From assembly GCA_002212725.1 (NCBI GenBank), contig MTCR01000062.1, positions 1-41,841 of the forward strand: 41,841 nt of DNA. Direction: 5' to 3'. This stretch comes from Sphingobacteriales bacterium TSM_CSM. GTDB taxonomy: Bacteria > Bacteroidota > Bacteroidia > Chitinophagales > UBA2359. Below are positions 34,864 through 41,841 of this stretch, piece by piece; the first letter of the stretch is position 1; each line of letters starts with the position of its first letter. A model generated the notes under the pieces. That model made no database searches and was not told the origin of the DNA. It worked only from the letters and a program-made list of their open reading frames with translations. Made by a program: the position numbers and the translations under genes.

Positions 34864-34903
34864 ATGTGGTGTTTCTTGCTTCACTCCATAAAATTCAATA
34901 AAA

Positions 34904-37375
34904 ATGAAACGGTTGCTGCATTTCATCGGGTTGTTTATGGTTGTACATGGTTTTACCTGGGCACAGGTTCCTGCAAACTGGCAGCCGCGTGGGGTGGGCG
35001 GCGGCGGCGCTTTGTTTTTTCCAACCATTAACCCCGCCAACGACAACGAGTTTTACATCAGTTGCGATATGAGTGAGTTGTTTCACTCTTCCGATTTTGG
35101 CAATTCCTACACGCAACTGCACTTTTCTGCCCTGCCGGTACTTAACCTGTCCACTTATGAGTTTACCAACAACCCGCTCATAGCTTACAGCAACTATAAC
35201 GATGGTAACGAAGGTTACCCGGTTAAAACTACCGATGGCGGCGCTACCTGGAACCCGCTGCCCGGTTTCGACGGCGCTTTGGGGGGAGTGTACCGCATAA
35301 TTGCCAACTACGATAACCCCAACCAACTGCTAATGAATTACTATGGCGATATTGTTATTTCAAACAACGGCGGAACTAACTTTACTCTGGTAAAACACGC
35401 TGCCAATATGGGCGCCGGCATTATACTGTGCGGTGCATTTTTTGATGGTAACAACATTTACGTTGGTACCAACGAGGGGATTTTTTACTCCACCAACGGC
35501 GGAACAAGTTTTGCACCGCTTACTGCAACTGGTATTGCCGCAGGGCAGGTAATATGGCATTTTTCGGGTGCAAAAACCGGGGCAACCACCCGTTTTGTCT
35601 GCATTACCGCCAACACTGCCGATGTCTATAATTTGGTAATGCCCTGGGATTATTACAGCTTCGGTAAAGGGGTTTATACTATGGATAATGCATCGGGAAC
35701 CTGGATAAGCGCCTCGTCTGGCATTAATTTCAGTTCCGATTTTATTATGTACACCGGCATGGCCCGAAACGACATTAATACCATTTATTTAGCCGGCAGC
35801 GACAATGCGCTGAATGCGCCATTGATATTTAAATCAACAAGCGGCGGCAGCACCTGGAGCAAGGTGTTTAACAGCACCAACAACCAAAACATACAAACCG
35901 GCTGGAGCGGCTGGCAGGGCGATAAAAACTGGAGTTGGGGCGAATCTGCCTTTGGTATTGCCGTAGCACCCAACAACTCCGGCAAAGTACTATTTGGCGA
36001 TTTTGGATTTGTGCATACCACTTCCGATGGCGGCGCTAACTGGAAACAGGCGTATGTAAGCACTGCCGACCAACACCCCGCCGGCAGTCCTACCCCCAAA
36101 AACCAAACGTACCACAGCATAGGGCTGGAAAATACCACCTGTTGGCAAGTCCATTGGATGAATGCCAACACCATAATGGCTGCCTACAGCGATATTGGCG
36201 CCATACGCAGTACCGATGCGGGAACTGCATGGGGCTTTACCTATTCGGGGTTTTCGGTAAACTCTATGTACCGAATAGTGCAAAACCCTTCGGGAACCGT
36301 TTTTGCCGGTACTTCCAATGTGCATGATATTTACCAAAGCACCTACCTTACCGATGCCCGCCTTGATGTATCGGACAGCAACGGTAAAATAATTTTCTCT
36401 ACCGATAACGGCGCTACCTGGACAACTATGCACTCCTTCGGACACCCCGTTTTTTGGCTGGCCATTGACCCCAACAATGCCAACCGCATGTATGCATCGG
36501 TTATTCACTACGGTGGCGGCGGCGCTGCCAGCCAGGGCGGAATTTGGATGACCAACAATGCCAACCTGCTGGCAGCTTCTACCTGGACACAACTGCCCGA
36601 ACCACCAAGAACCGAGGGACACCCGGCTTGCATTGCCGTACTGAACGACGGCAACATGGTTTGTACCTACTCAGGGAGAAGAAACTCATCGGGTACTTTT
36701 ACCGCAAGTTCGGGAGTGTTTATTTACAACCCTGCCACCAATGCATGGACAGATGTAAGCCACCCCGGCATGTATTACTGGACTAAAGATATTGTGATTG
36801 ACCCCAACGATGCTACCCAAAATACATGGTATGCAGGTGTTTTCAGCGGCTGGGGCGGCCCGCCAAACGGTTTGGGCGGCTTATACAAAACCACCAACCG
36901 CGGTATTTCCTGGACAAAACTCACCGGCAGCCAGTTTGACCGCGTTACTTCCATAACTTTTAACCCCTCTAACGGTACACAGGCTTTTTTAACTACCGAA
37001 ACCCAGGGTTTATGGCACAGCACCAACATGAACGCTGTTACTCCTGCCTGGACACTGGTAAGCAGCTATCCTTTCAGACAACCCGAAAGGGTGTATTTTA
37101 ACCCCTACAACCAAAATGAAATTTGGGTTACCAGTTTTGGTAACGGCATGAAAGTGGGCAATACCTGTTCATTTACGCCGGTTATTAGCGGCAATGTTAC
37201 TGTGTGTCAAAACGTTAGTGATGTATATTCGGTGCCGGCCGGCCCGCCGGGCGCTACTTACACATGGACAGTTAACGGCGGGGTAATTACCGCCGGGCAG
37301 GGAACCAACAGCATTACCGTTTTGTGGAATGCGGGTGTTGCGGGCACAGTAAATGTGGTGCAGATAAACCCGTAG
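34904..37375 (+). CDS. Exported Asp-box beta-propeller protein with C-terminal PKD-like domain, apparently truncated
   Basis: An 823-residue protein with a signal peptide (1-20, ending TWA-Q). Residues about 25-750 form a sortilin/BNR-type propeller with at least eight Asp-box turns of the S/T-x-D/N-x-G-x-S/T-W/F type, such as TTDGGATW (about 108), STNGGTSF (about 196), STSGGSTW (about 310), TSDGGANW (about 373), STDAGTAW (about 435), STDNGATW (about 498) and TTNRGISW (about 662). A PKD-like domain follows (about 755-823, VPAGPPGATYTWTVNGG). The protein then stops at TAG 37373 without the C-terminal type IX sorting domain normal for such proteins. Xyloglucanase-like or sialidase-like glycan binding is possible, but catalytic residues cannot be identified. 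Confidence 0.9.
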   Translation: MKRLLHFIGLFMVVHGFTWAQVPANWQPRGVGGGGALFFPTINPANDNEFYISCDMSELFHSSDFGNSYTQLHFSALPVLNLSTYEFTNNPLIAYSNYNDGNEGYPVKTTDGGATWNPLPGFDGALGGVYRIIANYDNPNQLLMNYYGDIVISNNGGTNFTLVKHAANMGAGIILCGAFFDGNNIYVGTNEGIFYSTNGGTSFAPLTATGIAAGQVIWHFSGAKTGATTRFVCITANTADVYNLVMPWDYYSFGKGVYTMDNASGTWISASSGINFSSDFIMYTGMARNDINTIYLAGSDNALNAPLIFKSTSGGSTWSKVFNSTNNQNIQTGWSGWQGDKNWSWGESAFGIAVAPNNSGKVLFGDFGFVHTTSDGGANWKQAYVSTADQHPAGSPTPKNQTYHSIGLENTTCWQVHWMNANTIMAAYSDIGAIRSTDAGTAWGFTYSGFSVNSMYRIVQNPSGTVFAGTSNVHDIYQSTYLTDARLDVSDSNGKIIFSTDNGATWTTMHSFGHPVFWLAIDPNNANRMYASVIHYGGGGAASQGGIWMTNNANLLAASTWTQLPEPPRTEGHPACIAVLNDGNMVCTYSGRRNSSGTFTASSGVFIYNPATNAWTDVSHPGMYYWTKDIVIDPNDATQNTWYAGVFSGWGGPPNGLGGLYKTTNRGISWTKLTGSQFDRVTSITFNPSNGTQAFLTTETQGLWHSTNMNAVTPAWTLVSSYPFRQPERVYFNPYNQNEIWVTSFGNGMKVGNTCSFTPVISGNVTVCQNVSDVYSVPAGPPGATYTWTVNGGVITAGQGTNSITVLWNAGVAGTVNVVQINP

Positions 37376-37727
37376 GTTATTATTGCCGGAGTATAAAATG
37401 AAAATATTCTAACTTATTGTAATTCAAGGCAGTTATTTGCGTTCTTTGCGGTAACATGAAAGGAATTCAGTTAAGAACATCACCAAACAAAAGGTGCAAC
37501 CTAAATAAGTGCCATTTGTTTTTAATACAAAACAAACATTTGCCTTCTTTACGGTAAAATTTAAACGCAAGGTTCACAACGGGCACTAATGATAAGAGGT
37601 AAAACATAAGCGCCAACAAAAACAATAGCGTTTTCTGTTTTTTATGTGTTGTTTGGCAGTTCCCCTACAACAACTCAAAAATTTTACTTTGCCTTTGAGA
37701 ATGGCTAAGTTTTTTGCGCCGCGGTTT
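37376..37727. other. Intergenic region after the propeller gene, with repeat copy 2
   Basis: This 352-bp region between convergent genes has no open frame of interest. It contains the second copy of the dispersed repeat (37436-37510). About 40 bp further on is a shorter degenerate match, TTGCCTTCTTTACGGTAAAA (37542-37561), to the repeat's beginning. No remnant of a sorting domain is readable in any plus-strand frame after the TAG at 37373. Confidence 0.65.
37436..37510. repeat. Dispersed intergenic repeat, copy 2
   Basis: This is the same element as at 6886-6960, in the same orientation. It shares TTTGCGTTCTTTGCGGTAA exactly, then ATGAAAGGAATT, AACATCACCAA and CAACCT.AATAAGT with scattered substitutions. 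Here it lies 60 bp after the stop codon of the truncated-looking propeller gene. Confidence 0.8.
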
Positions 37728-39038
37728 TTACTTTTCTTTCAGCAAGTTGCCTTGTAAGTAGAGCAGGGCAAGTTCGGCAAGTTTAATTTGGTAGAGCGCT
37801 TCGGTTTTGCGCATAAGCGCCTGCTCGTAGCTGCGCTGTGCTTCGCGCAATTCCAGCGAGTTGGCAACGCCGGCGCGCAGCCGTTCCATGGAAATGGTCA
37901 TGTTTTCGGCGGCGGTTGCCAGATTTTGGTCTTCCAATTGCACTTGTTGCCGGTAAAATGCTATGTTGCGCCGGGCTTGCACCCATTGGTTTTCGAGCAG
38001 CAGGCGGGTTTGCTCCAGACCGGTTTGCAAAGATTGCTGCGCAATTTGGTTAATGGTGAGCGCACGTTTTACGGCCCCGCCGTTAAACAGGTTCCAGGTT
38101 ATGTTTATGCCGGCAACGGGGCCGGTATTGAGGTTAAACAGGCTGAACCCCGCCTGCGAGCGGTTGTAGTTAAAGTTATAAGCAGCGGACAGGTTCACCT
38201 GCGGATATTTACCCGCCTCAATTTCCTGATGCTGCAATTGGGTAATGCCAATTTGCGTTTTGGTAAATTGCACATCGGGGTTGTTATCGGTATTGAGCGT
38301 GTCGGGCAGTGCCCAAACGGCATTGAGCAGGGTGGTGTCTTCTGCGGCAAAACCGGTGGCGGCATTCCGTCCCAACAAAGTGTTGAGGTTTTCTTTGGCT
38401 TGTGCCAGACTGTTTAACTGTGTATATTTTTGCGACAATTGCGTATTGTAATCGGTTTGCGCCTGCAGGTAGTCCATTTTTGCGCTCAACCCGCTTTCAA
38501 AACGCATTTTAAACAGTTGCACCCTTTCATCGGAAATGGCCAGCATGGCATCGGTATTGTTGAGCAATTGCTGTTGTTTCACAATTTCGAGGTACAATTC
38601 GGTTATGCTTCTTACCATTTCCAGCATTTGTCCGTTCAGGATTTTGGTTTGTGCACCCACTTCTTCTTTAAGTCGTTGGCGGGTGGCGTACATTCTAAAT
38701 CCGTCAAACAGTGTCCATTCGGCATTTACGGCAAATTGGGTATTAAAGGCCAGCACGCCGCCGCGTTTTATTTCGGTACCGTTGGTAAATTTTTGGCTCA
38801 GGTTGTTTACCTGTCCTGTTGTGCTGCTTTGCAGGGTTACGGTTGGCAACATGCCGGCGGCGCCCGGGTGGTTGTTTACCTGCGCCGCTTGTATGTTATT
38901 GCGGCTTATTTGAAGGTTAAAGTTGTTTGCCAATGCAAGTTCTATGGCATTTTGCAGGGTAAGGGTTTCCTGTGCTGTTGCCGGCAACAGCAAACAGCCC
39001 CCAAGCAGGGCAGCAAGCAAAAACCTGAATGGTGTCAT
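37728..39038 (-). CDS. TolC-family outer-membrane efflux protein
   Basis: A 436-residue outer-membrane factor that forms the exit duct of a tripartite efflux pump. It has a signal peptide (about 1-22, LLAALLGGCLLLPATAQ) and the two-repeat TolC pattern: LTLQNAIELALANNFNLQIS (about 25-44), PTVTLQSSTTGQ, a coiled-coil region (about 120-215), the second repeat HQEIEAGKYPQVNLSAAYNF, WNLFNGGAVKRALTINQIAQ and coiled helices to the end (AGVANSLELREAQRSYEQAL). Its ATG overlaps the TGA of the RND gene (ATGA), so the two are translationally coupled. Confidence 0.95.
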   Translation of the reverse strand: MTPFRFLLAALLGGCLLLPATAQETLTLQNAIELALANNFNLQISRNNIQAAQVNNHPGAAGMLPTVTLQSSTTGQVNNLSQKFTNGTEIKRGGVLAFNTQFAVNAEWTLFDGFRMYATRQRLKEEVGAQTKILNGQMLEMVRSITELYLEIVKQQQLLNNTDAMLAISDERVQLFKMRFESGLSAKMDYLQAQTDYNTQLSQKYTQLNSLAQAKENLNTLLGRNAATGFAAEDTTLLNAVWALPDTLNTDNNPDVQFTKTQIGITQLQHQEIEAGKYPQVNLSAAYNFNYNRSQAGFSLFNLNTGPVAGINITWNLFNGGAVKRALTINQIAQQSLQTGLEQTRLLLENQWVQARRNIAFYRQQVQLEDQNLATAAENMTISMERLRAGVANSLELREAQRSYEQALMRKTEALYQIKLAELALLYLQGNLLKEK

Positions 39039-41841
39039 AAAGAGGTATTTTCTGCCGGTTGGGGTAAAGGTTTGCGCCGGCTGATGATGGTGTACATAAC
39101 CGGTATTATAAACAGCGTAAGAATTAACGAAAACATAATGCCCCCTACAATTACAATGCCCAATGGTATGCGGCTGGTAGCGGCATCGCCCAAAGATAAA
39201 GCAATAGGCAATGCACCCAACGACATGGCCAAGCTGGTCATTACAATGGGGCGCATACGCATAACGGCGGCTTCTATGGCGGCTTCGGTTTTTGGTTTAC
39301 CGCGCTCCATAAGGGTATTGGCAAACTCTACAATAAGAATGCCGTTTTTGGTTACCAACCCTATGAGCATAATCATACCTATCTGGCTGAAAATGTTTAT
39401 AGTTTGCCCGAAAAATAATAACGACAGCAAAGCTCCGCAAATAGCCATTGGTACGGTAAGCATAATAATAACAGGGTCAATAAAACTCTCAAACTGGGCT
39501 GCCAGGATAAGGAAAATGAGAATAAGCGCCAATATAAAGGCAAAGCCGGTGTTTGATGCGCTTTCGGCATAATCTTTTGACGCTCCGGTAAGTGCGGTAT
39601 TAAACGACTCGTCTAATACTTTGTCGGCAATGCGTTGCATTTCGGCAATACCATCGCCAATGGTTTTACCCGGCGCCAACCCTGCCGAAACGGTGGCCGA
39701 TTTATAGCGGTTGAAGTGGTAAATAGTAGGCGGGCTTGTTTGCTCGCTTATTTGCACTACATTATCAATGCTAACCAAACTGCCCGATGCGGTTTTTACA
39801 TAAATATTTTTAAGGTCGGTAGGGTCGTCGCGGTAGCCGCGTTCCCATTGCCCCAACACCTGGTATTGCTTGCCGTTCATGGTAAAATAGCTGATGCGGC
39901 GGTTGCTGAAAGCCATTTGCAGCGCTTCCGATATTTCGGCAACACTTATGCCGAGGTCTGCCGCTTTGCTTCGGTTTATTTCAATACTCAATTCGGGTTT
40001 GTTAAATTTCAAATCCACATCTATTTGTTGCAATACTTCGCTTTTTGAGGCTTCTTCCAGAAATGCCGGCAGGGCGGCTTTCAGTTTATCGAAAGAAATG
40101 TTTTGCAGCACAAATGCAACAGGCAACCCGCCGCGCTTGTTGGTGGCAATGGTTTGCTCTTGTATGGCAAAGGCGCGCCCCTGGGTAAGTTTGGAAGATA
40201 ATTTGTTAACGGCGGCTACCACTTCCTGCTGCGAGCGGAGCCGCTCTTTGGGTTCTACCAGCGCAATGCGGGCAAAACCCGAATTAACCGAGCCGCTGCC
40301 GGCAAAACTGGGGGCTGTAACGGTAAGTAACATGCGGTTTTCGGGAACAGAGTCAATGATGAGCCGCCCCAGCGCATCCATGTATTTATCCATGGCATCA
40401 AAAGATGTTCCTTCCGGTGCGGTTACCGAGAGGCGAAACTGACTGCGGTCTTCCAGCGGCGCCAATTCTGCGGGCAACATTTGAAACAGGTAATAAATGC
40501 CGGCAAAGCAGGCTGCCAACAGCAGTACCGATAATACCTTTATCCTTGCAAACAGGCGCAGCGTTTTTCGATAACCCGATTCAAGTGCGGCAAAAAACGG
40601 CTCGGTAGCGGTGTAAAACCACGAGTGTTTGGGTTTGCTTTTGGTAAGCCAAACGTTGAGCACCGGCGTTAAAGACAATGACACAAATGCCGAAATAAGC
40701 ACCGCCCCCGATACCACAATGCCAAACTCTCTGAATAACCGCCCCACAAAACCCTGCAGGAAAATAATGGGTAAAAACACCACAGCCAAGGTAACAGAGG
40801 TGGCAATAACCACAAAATAAATTTCTTCGCTGCCTTCAAGGGCGGCTTTCATTTTGGGTACTCCTTTTTCGAGGCGCTTAAAAATATTTTCGGTAACCAC
40901 AATTCCGTCGTCCACCACCAGTCCGGTGGCCAATACAATAGCCAGCAGCGTTAAAATGTTGATGGTAAACCCGAAAACGTACATAATAAAAAACGCCCCG
41001 ATGAGTGAAACCGGTATATCAATAAGCGGTCTTACGGCAATGAGCCAATCGCGGAAAAAGAGGTAAATTATAAGAATAACCAGCAAAAAAGCAATAAGCA
41101 AGGTTTCTTCAACTTCGGAAATAGATTTTTTAATAAACTGGGTATTGTCAAGAACAATGTCCAGTTTAATATCTTCGGGAACTTCCTTTTTTAATTGGTT
41201 GTACCTTTTATAAAACTCATCGGCAATGGCTACATAGTTAGAGCCGGGCTGCGGCACAAGTGCCAGGGCAATCATGGGTATGCCACTTTCTTTCAGCACG
41301 GTTTCTTCGTTTTCGGGGCCAAGTACGGCGGTAGCTACGTCTGAAAGACGAACGGGGTTATTGTTTTTATTGGAAATAATGAGATTGGCAAAATCGGCTT
41401 CTGAAGTAAGTTTGCCGTAGGTTCTTACCGAAAGGTCGGTGCTGTTGCCGGCCAGTTTACCCGATGGCAGTTCTATGTTTTCGCGTTGCAGTGCGGCTAC
41501 AACGTCTTGTGCGGTAAGCCCGTACATGCTTAGTTTTACCGGGTCCATCCAAATGCGCATGGCGTAGCGTTTTTCGCCCCAGATTTGCAGGGTGCTTACG
41601 CCGGGTATGGTTTGCAGTTTTTCCAATAGCACATTGGTGGCAAAGTCGGTTACTTGCAGTTGGTTTCGGGTGTTGCTGGTAACGGTCATGGAAATAATGG
41701 CATCGGAGTTGGCATCTGCTTTCGATACCACGGGCGGCGCATCTAAATCGGCCGGCAGTTGCCTTATGGTTTGCGATACTTTGTCGCGCACATCGTTGGC
41801 GGCTTCTTCCAGGTTGTTGCCCAGTTCAAACTCTACGGTAA
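39035..41841 (-). CDS. RND-family multidrug efflux permease (5' end outside window)
   Basis: An inner-membrane proton-driven pump of the HAE1 (AcrB/MexB-like) class. The frame runs open through the right window edge (TVEFELGNNLEEAANDVRDK reads directly upstream of the GTG at 41791), so about the first hundred residues are missing; about 934 are visible. The proton-relay acidic pair is in GLVVDDGIVVTENIFKRLEKG and the lysine in GLVTKNGILIVEFAN; LGALPIALSLGDAATSRIPLG and DIPVSLIGAFFIMYVFGFTINI are further signatures. The porter domains on both halves (LEDRSQFRLSVTAPEGTS) are present. The membrane fusion protein presumably lies upstream, outside the window. TolC follows with a 4-bp overlap. The drug or metabolite exported is unknown. 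Confidence 0.96.
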   Translation of the reverse strand, partial: TVEFELGNNLEEAANDVRDKVSQTIRQLPADLDAPPVVSKADANSDAIISMTVTSNTRNQLQVTDFATNVLLEKLQTIPGVSTLQIWGEKRYAMRIWMDPVKLSMYGLTAQDVVAALQRENIELPSGKLAGNSTDLSVRTYGKLTSEADFANLIISNKNNNPVRLSDVATAVLGPENEETVLKESGIPMIALALVPQPGSNYVAIADEFYKRYNQLKKEVPEDIKLDIVLDNTQFIKKSISEVEETLLIAFLLVILIIYLFFRDWLIAVRPLIDIPVSLIGAFFIMYVFGFTINILTLLAIVLATGLVVDDGIVVTENIFKRLEKGVPKMKAALEGSEEIYFVVIATSVTLAVVFLPIIFLQGFVGRLFREFGIVVSGAVLISAFVSLSLTPVLNVWLTKSKPKHSWFYTATEPFFAALESGYRKTLRLFARIKVLSVLLLAACFAGIYYLFQMLPAELAPLEDRSQFRLSVTAPEGTSFDAMDKYMDALGRLIIDSVPENRMLLTVTAPSFAGSGSVNSGFARIALVEPKERLRSQQEVVAAVNKLSSKLTQGRAFAIQEQTIATNKRGGLPVAFVLQNISFDKLKAALPAFLEEASKSEVLQQIDVDLKFNKPELSIEINRSKAADLGISVAEISEALQMAFSNRRISYFTMNGKQYQVLGQWERGYRDDPTDLKNIYVKTASGSLVSIDNVVQISEQTSPPTIYHFNRYKSATVSAGLAPGKTIGDGIAEMQRIADKVLDESFNTALTGASKDYAESASNTGFAFILALILIFLILAAQFESFIDPVIIMLTVPMAICGALLSLLFFGQTINIFSQIGMIMLIGLVTKNGILIVEFANTLMERGKPKTEAAIEAAVMRMRPIVMTSLAMSLGALPIALSLGDAATSRIPLGIVIVGGIMFSLILTLFIIPVMYTIISRRKPLPQPAENTSL

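Larger units (their letters stand above)
34538..34903. other. Divergent intergenic region between comEC and the propeller protein gene
   Basis: This 366-bp A/T-rich region carries two plus-strand promoter candidates (34600-34629 and 34856-34863). I see no RNA fold of a known class. The only open frame after the first promoter is 26 codons (34655-34735), which I do not call a gene. Confidence 0.6.

Noticed and set aside
38430..39572. 380-codon plus-strand frame opposite tolC and the RND gene
   Set aside because: Antisense shadow across two well-supported genes; no domain pattern.
41740..41791. GTG at 41791 as start of the RND gene
   Set aside because: The frame remains open to the window edge and encodes the conserved RND segment before it, so the gene is simply cut by the window.
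1..41841. tRNA, rRNA or riboswitch genes
   Set aside because: I looked for T-loop GGTTCGA patterns and long structured spacers in every intergenic region and found none convincing. A covariance search (tRNAscan-SE, Rfam) would be decisive.

Overview
The window is chromosomal DNA from a member of the Bacteroidota, most likely a free-living gliding or biofilm-forming lineage related to Chitinophagia, Saprospiria or Sphingobacteriia. Four things point there. A 2990-residue secreted protein ends in a CHU_C (gliding-motility/type B) type IX secretion domain. A DUF3822-rsmD-coaD gene order is present. Upstream regions carry the Bacteroidota promoter element TAnnTTTG instead of sigma70-like boxes, and Shine-Dalgarno sites are generally absent. 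Menaquinone is made by the futalosine route (mqnD). I saw no rRNA, tRNA, CRISPR array, insertion sequence or phage gene.

Layout. Positions 1-3869 (minus) hold an ethanolamine-type amino acid permease, a glutamine-synthetase-family ligase and an iron alcohol dehydrogenase cut by the left edge. Together they look like a gamma-glutamylation route for ethanolamine or a similar amino alcohol. Positions 4205-5794 encode a helical, TPR-like protein of unknown function. Positions 5816-10925 hold mqnD, an SSAT2-like GNAT acetyltransferase, a fused formimidoyltransferase-cyclodeaminase, hemB and a PaaI-type thioesterase. Positions 11047-14974 hold a one-TM protein, DUF3822, rsmD, coaD and a cysteine desulfurase. 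A DUF983 protein follows.

Positions 15594-24566 are one giant surface-protein gene. It encodes three lectin-like modules separated by Ig/PKD domains, six Ig-like 'Wsp' repeats, nine tandem four-cysteine beta-sandwich repeats, three Big_9-type repeats and the sorting domain, followed by a strong terminator. Positions 24921-26713 hold fructose-1,6-bisphosphatase and a LolA-like exported protein.

Positions 26748-32257 form an envelope-modification cluster. An MBOAT O-acyltransferase and its SGNH/DltD-like partner lie on the minus strand. Diverging from them are an exported transglutaminase-like protein and a membrane-anchored SGNH hydrolase. ComEC (DNA uptake) follows on the minus strand. Positions 34904-37375 encode an exported Asp-box propeller protein that stops just after a PKD-like domain and has no visible sorting domain. 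The right end holds TolC and an RND efflux pump gene, the latter cut by the window edge.

Most worth checking are the putative ammonia-lyase-free ethanolamine pathway; the RsmD homologue whose catalytic DPPY motif reads GPPY; the domain inserted inside the third module of the giant protein; its nine four-cysteine repeats; the MBOAT/SGNH/transglutaminase cluster; a dispersed intergenic repeat of about 75 bp present at 6.9 kb and 37.4 kb; and two genes whose start codons lie directly at the predicted transcription start. All assignments rest on reading the sequence; no database search was run.
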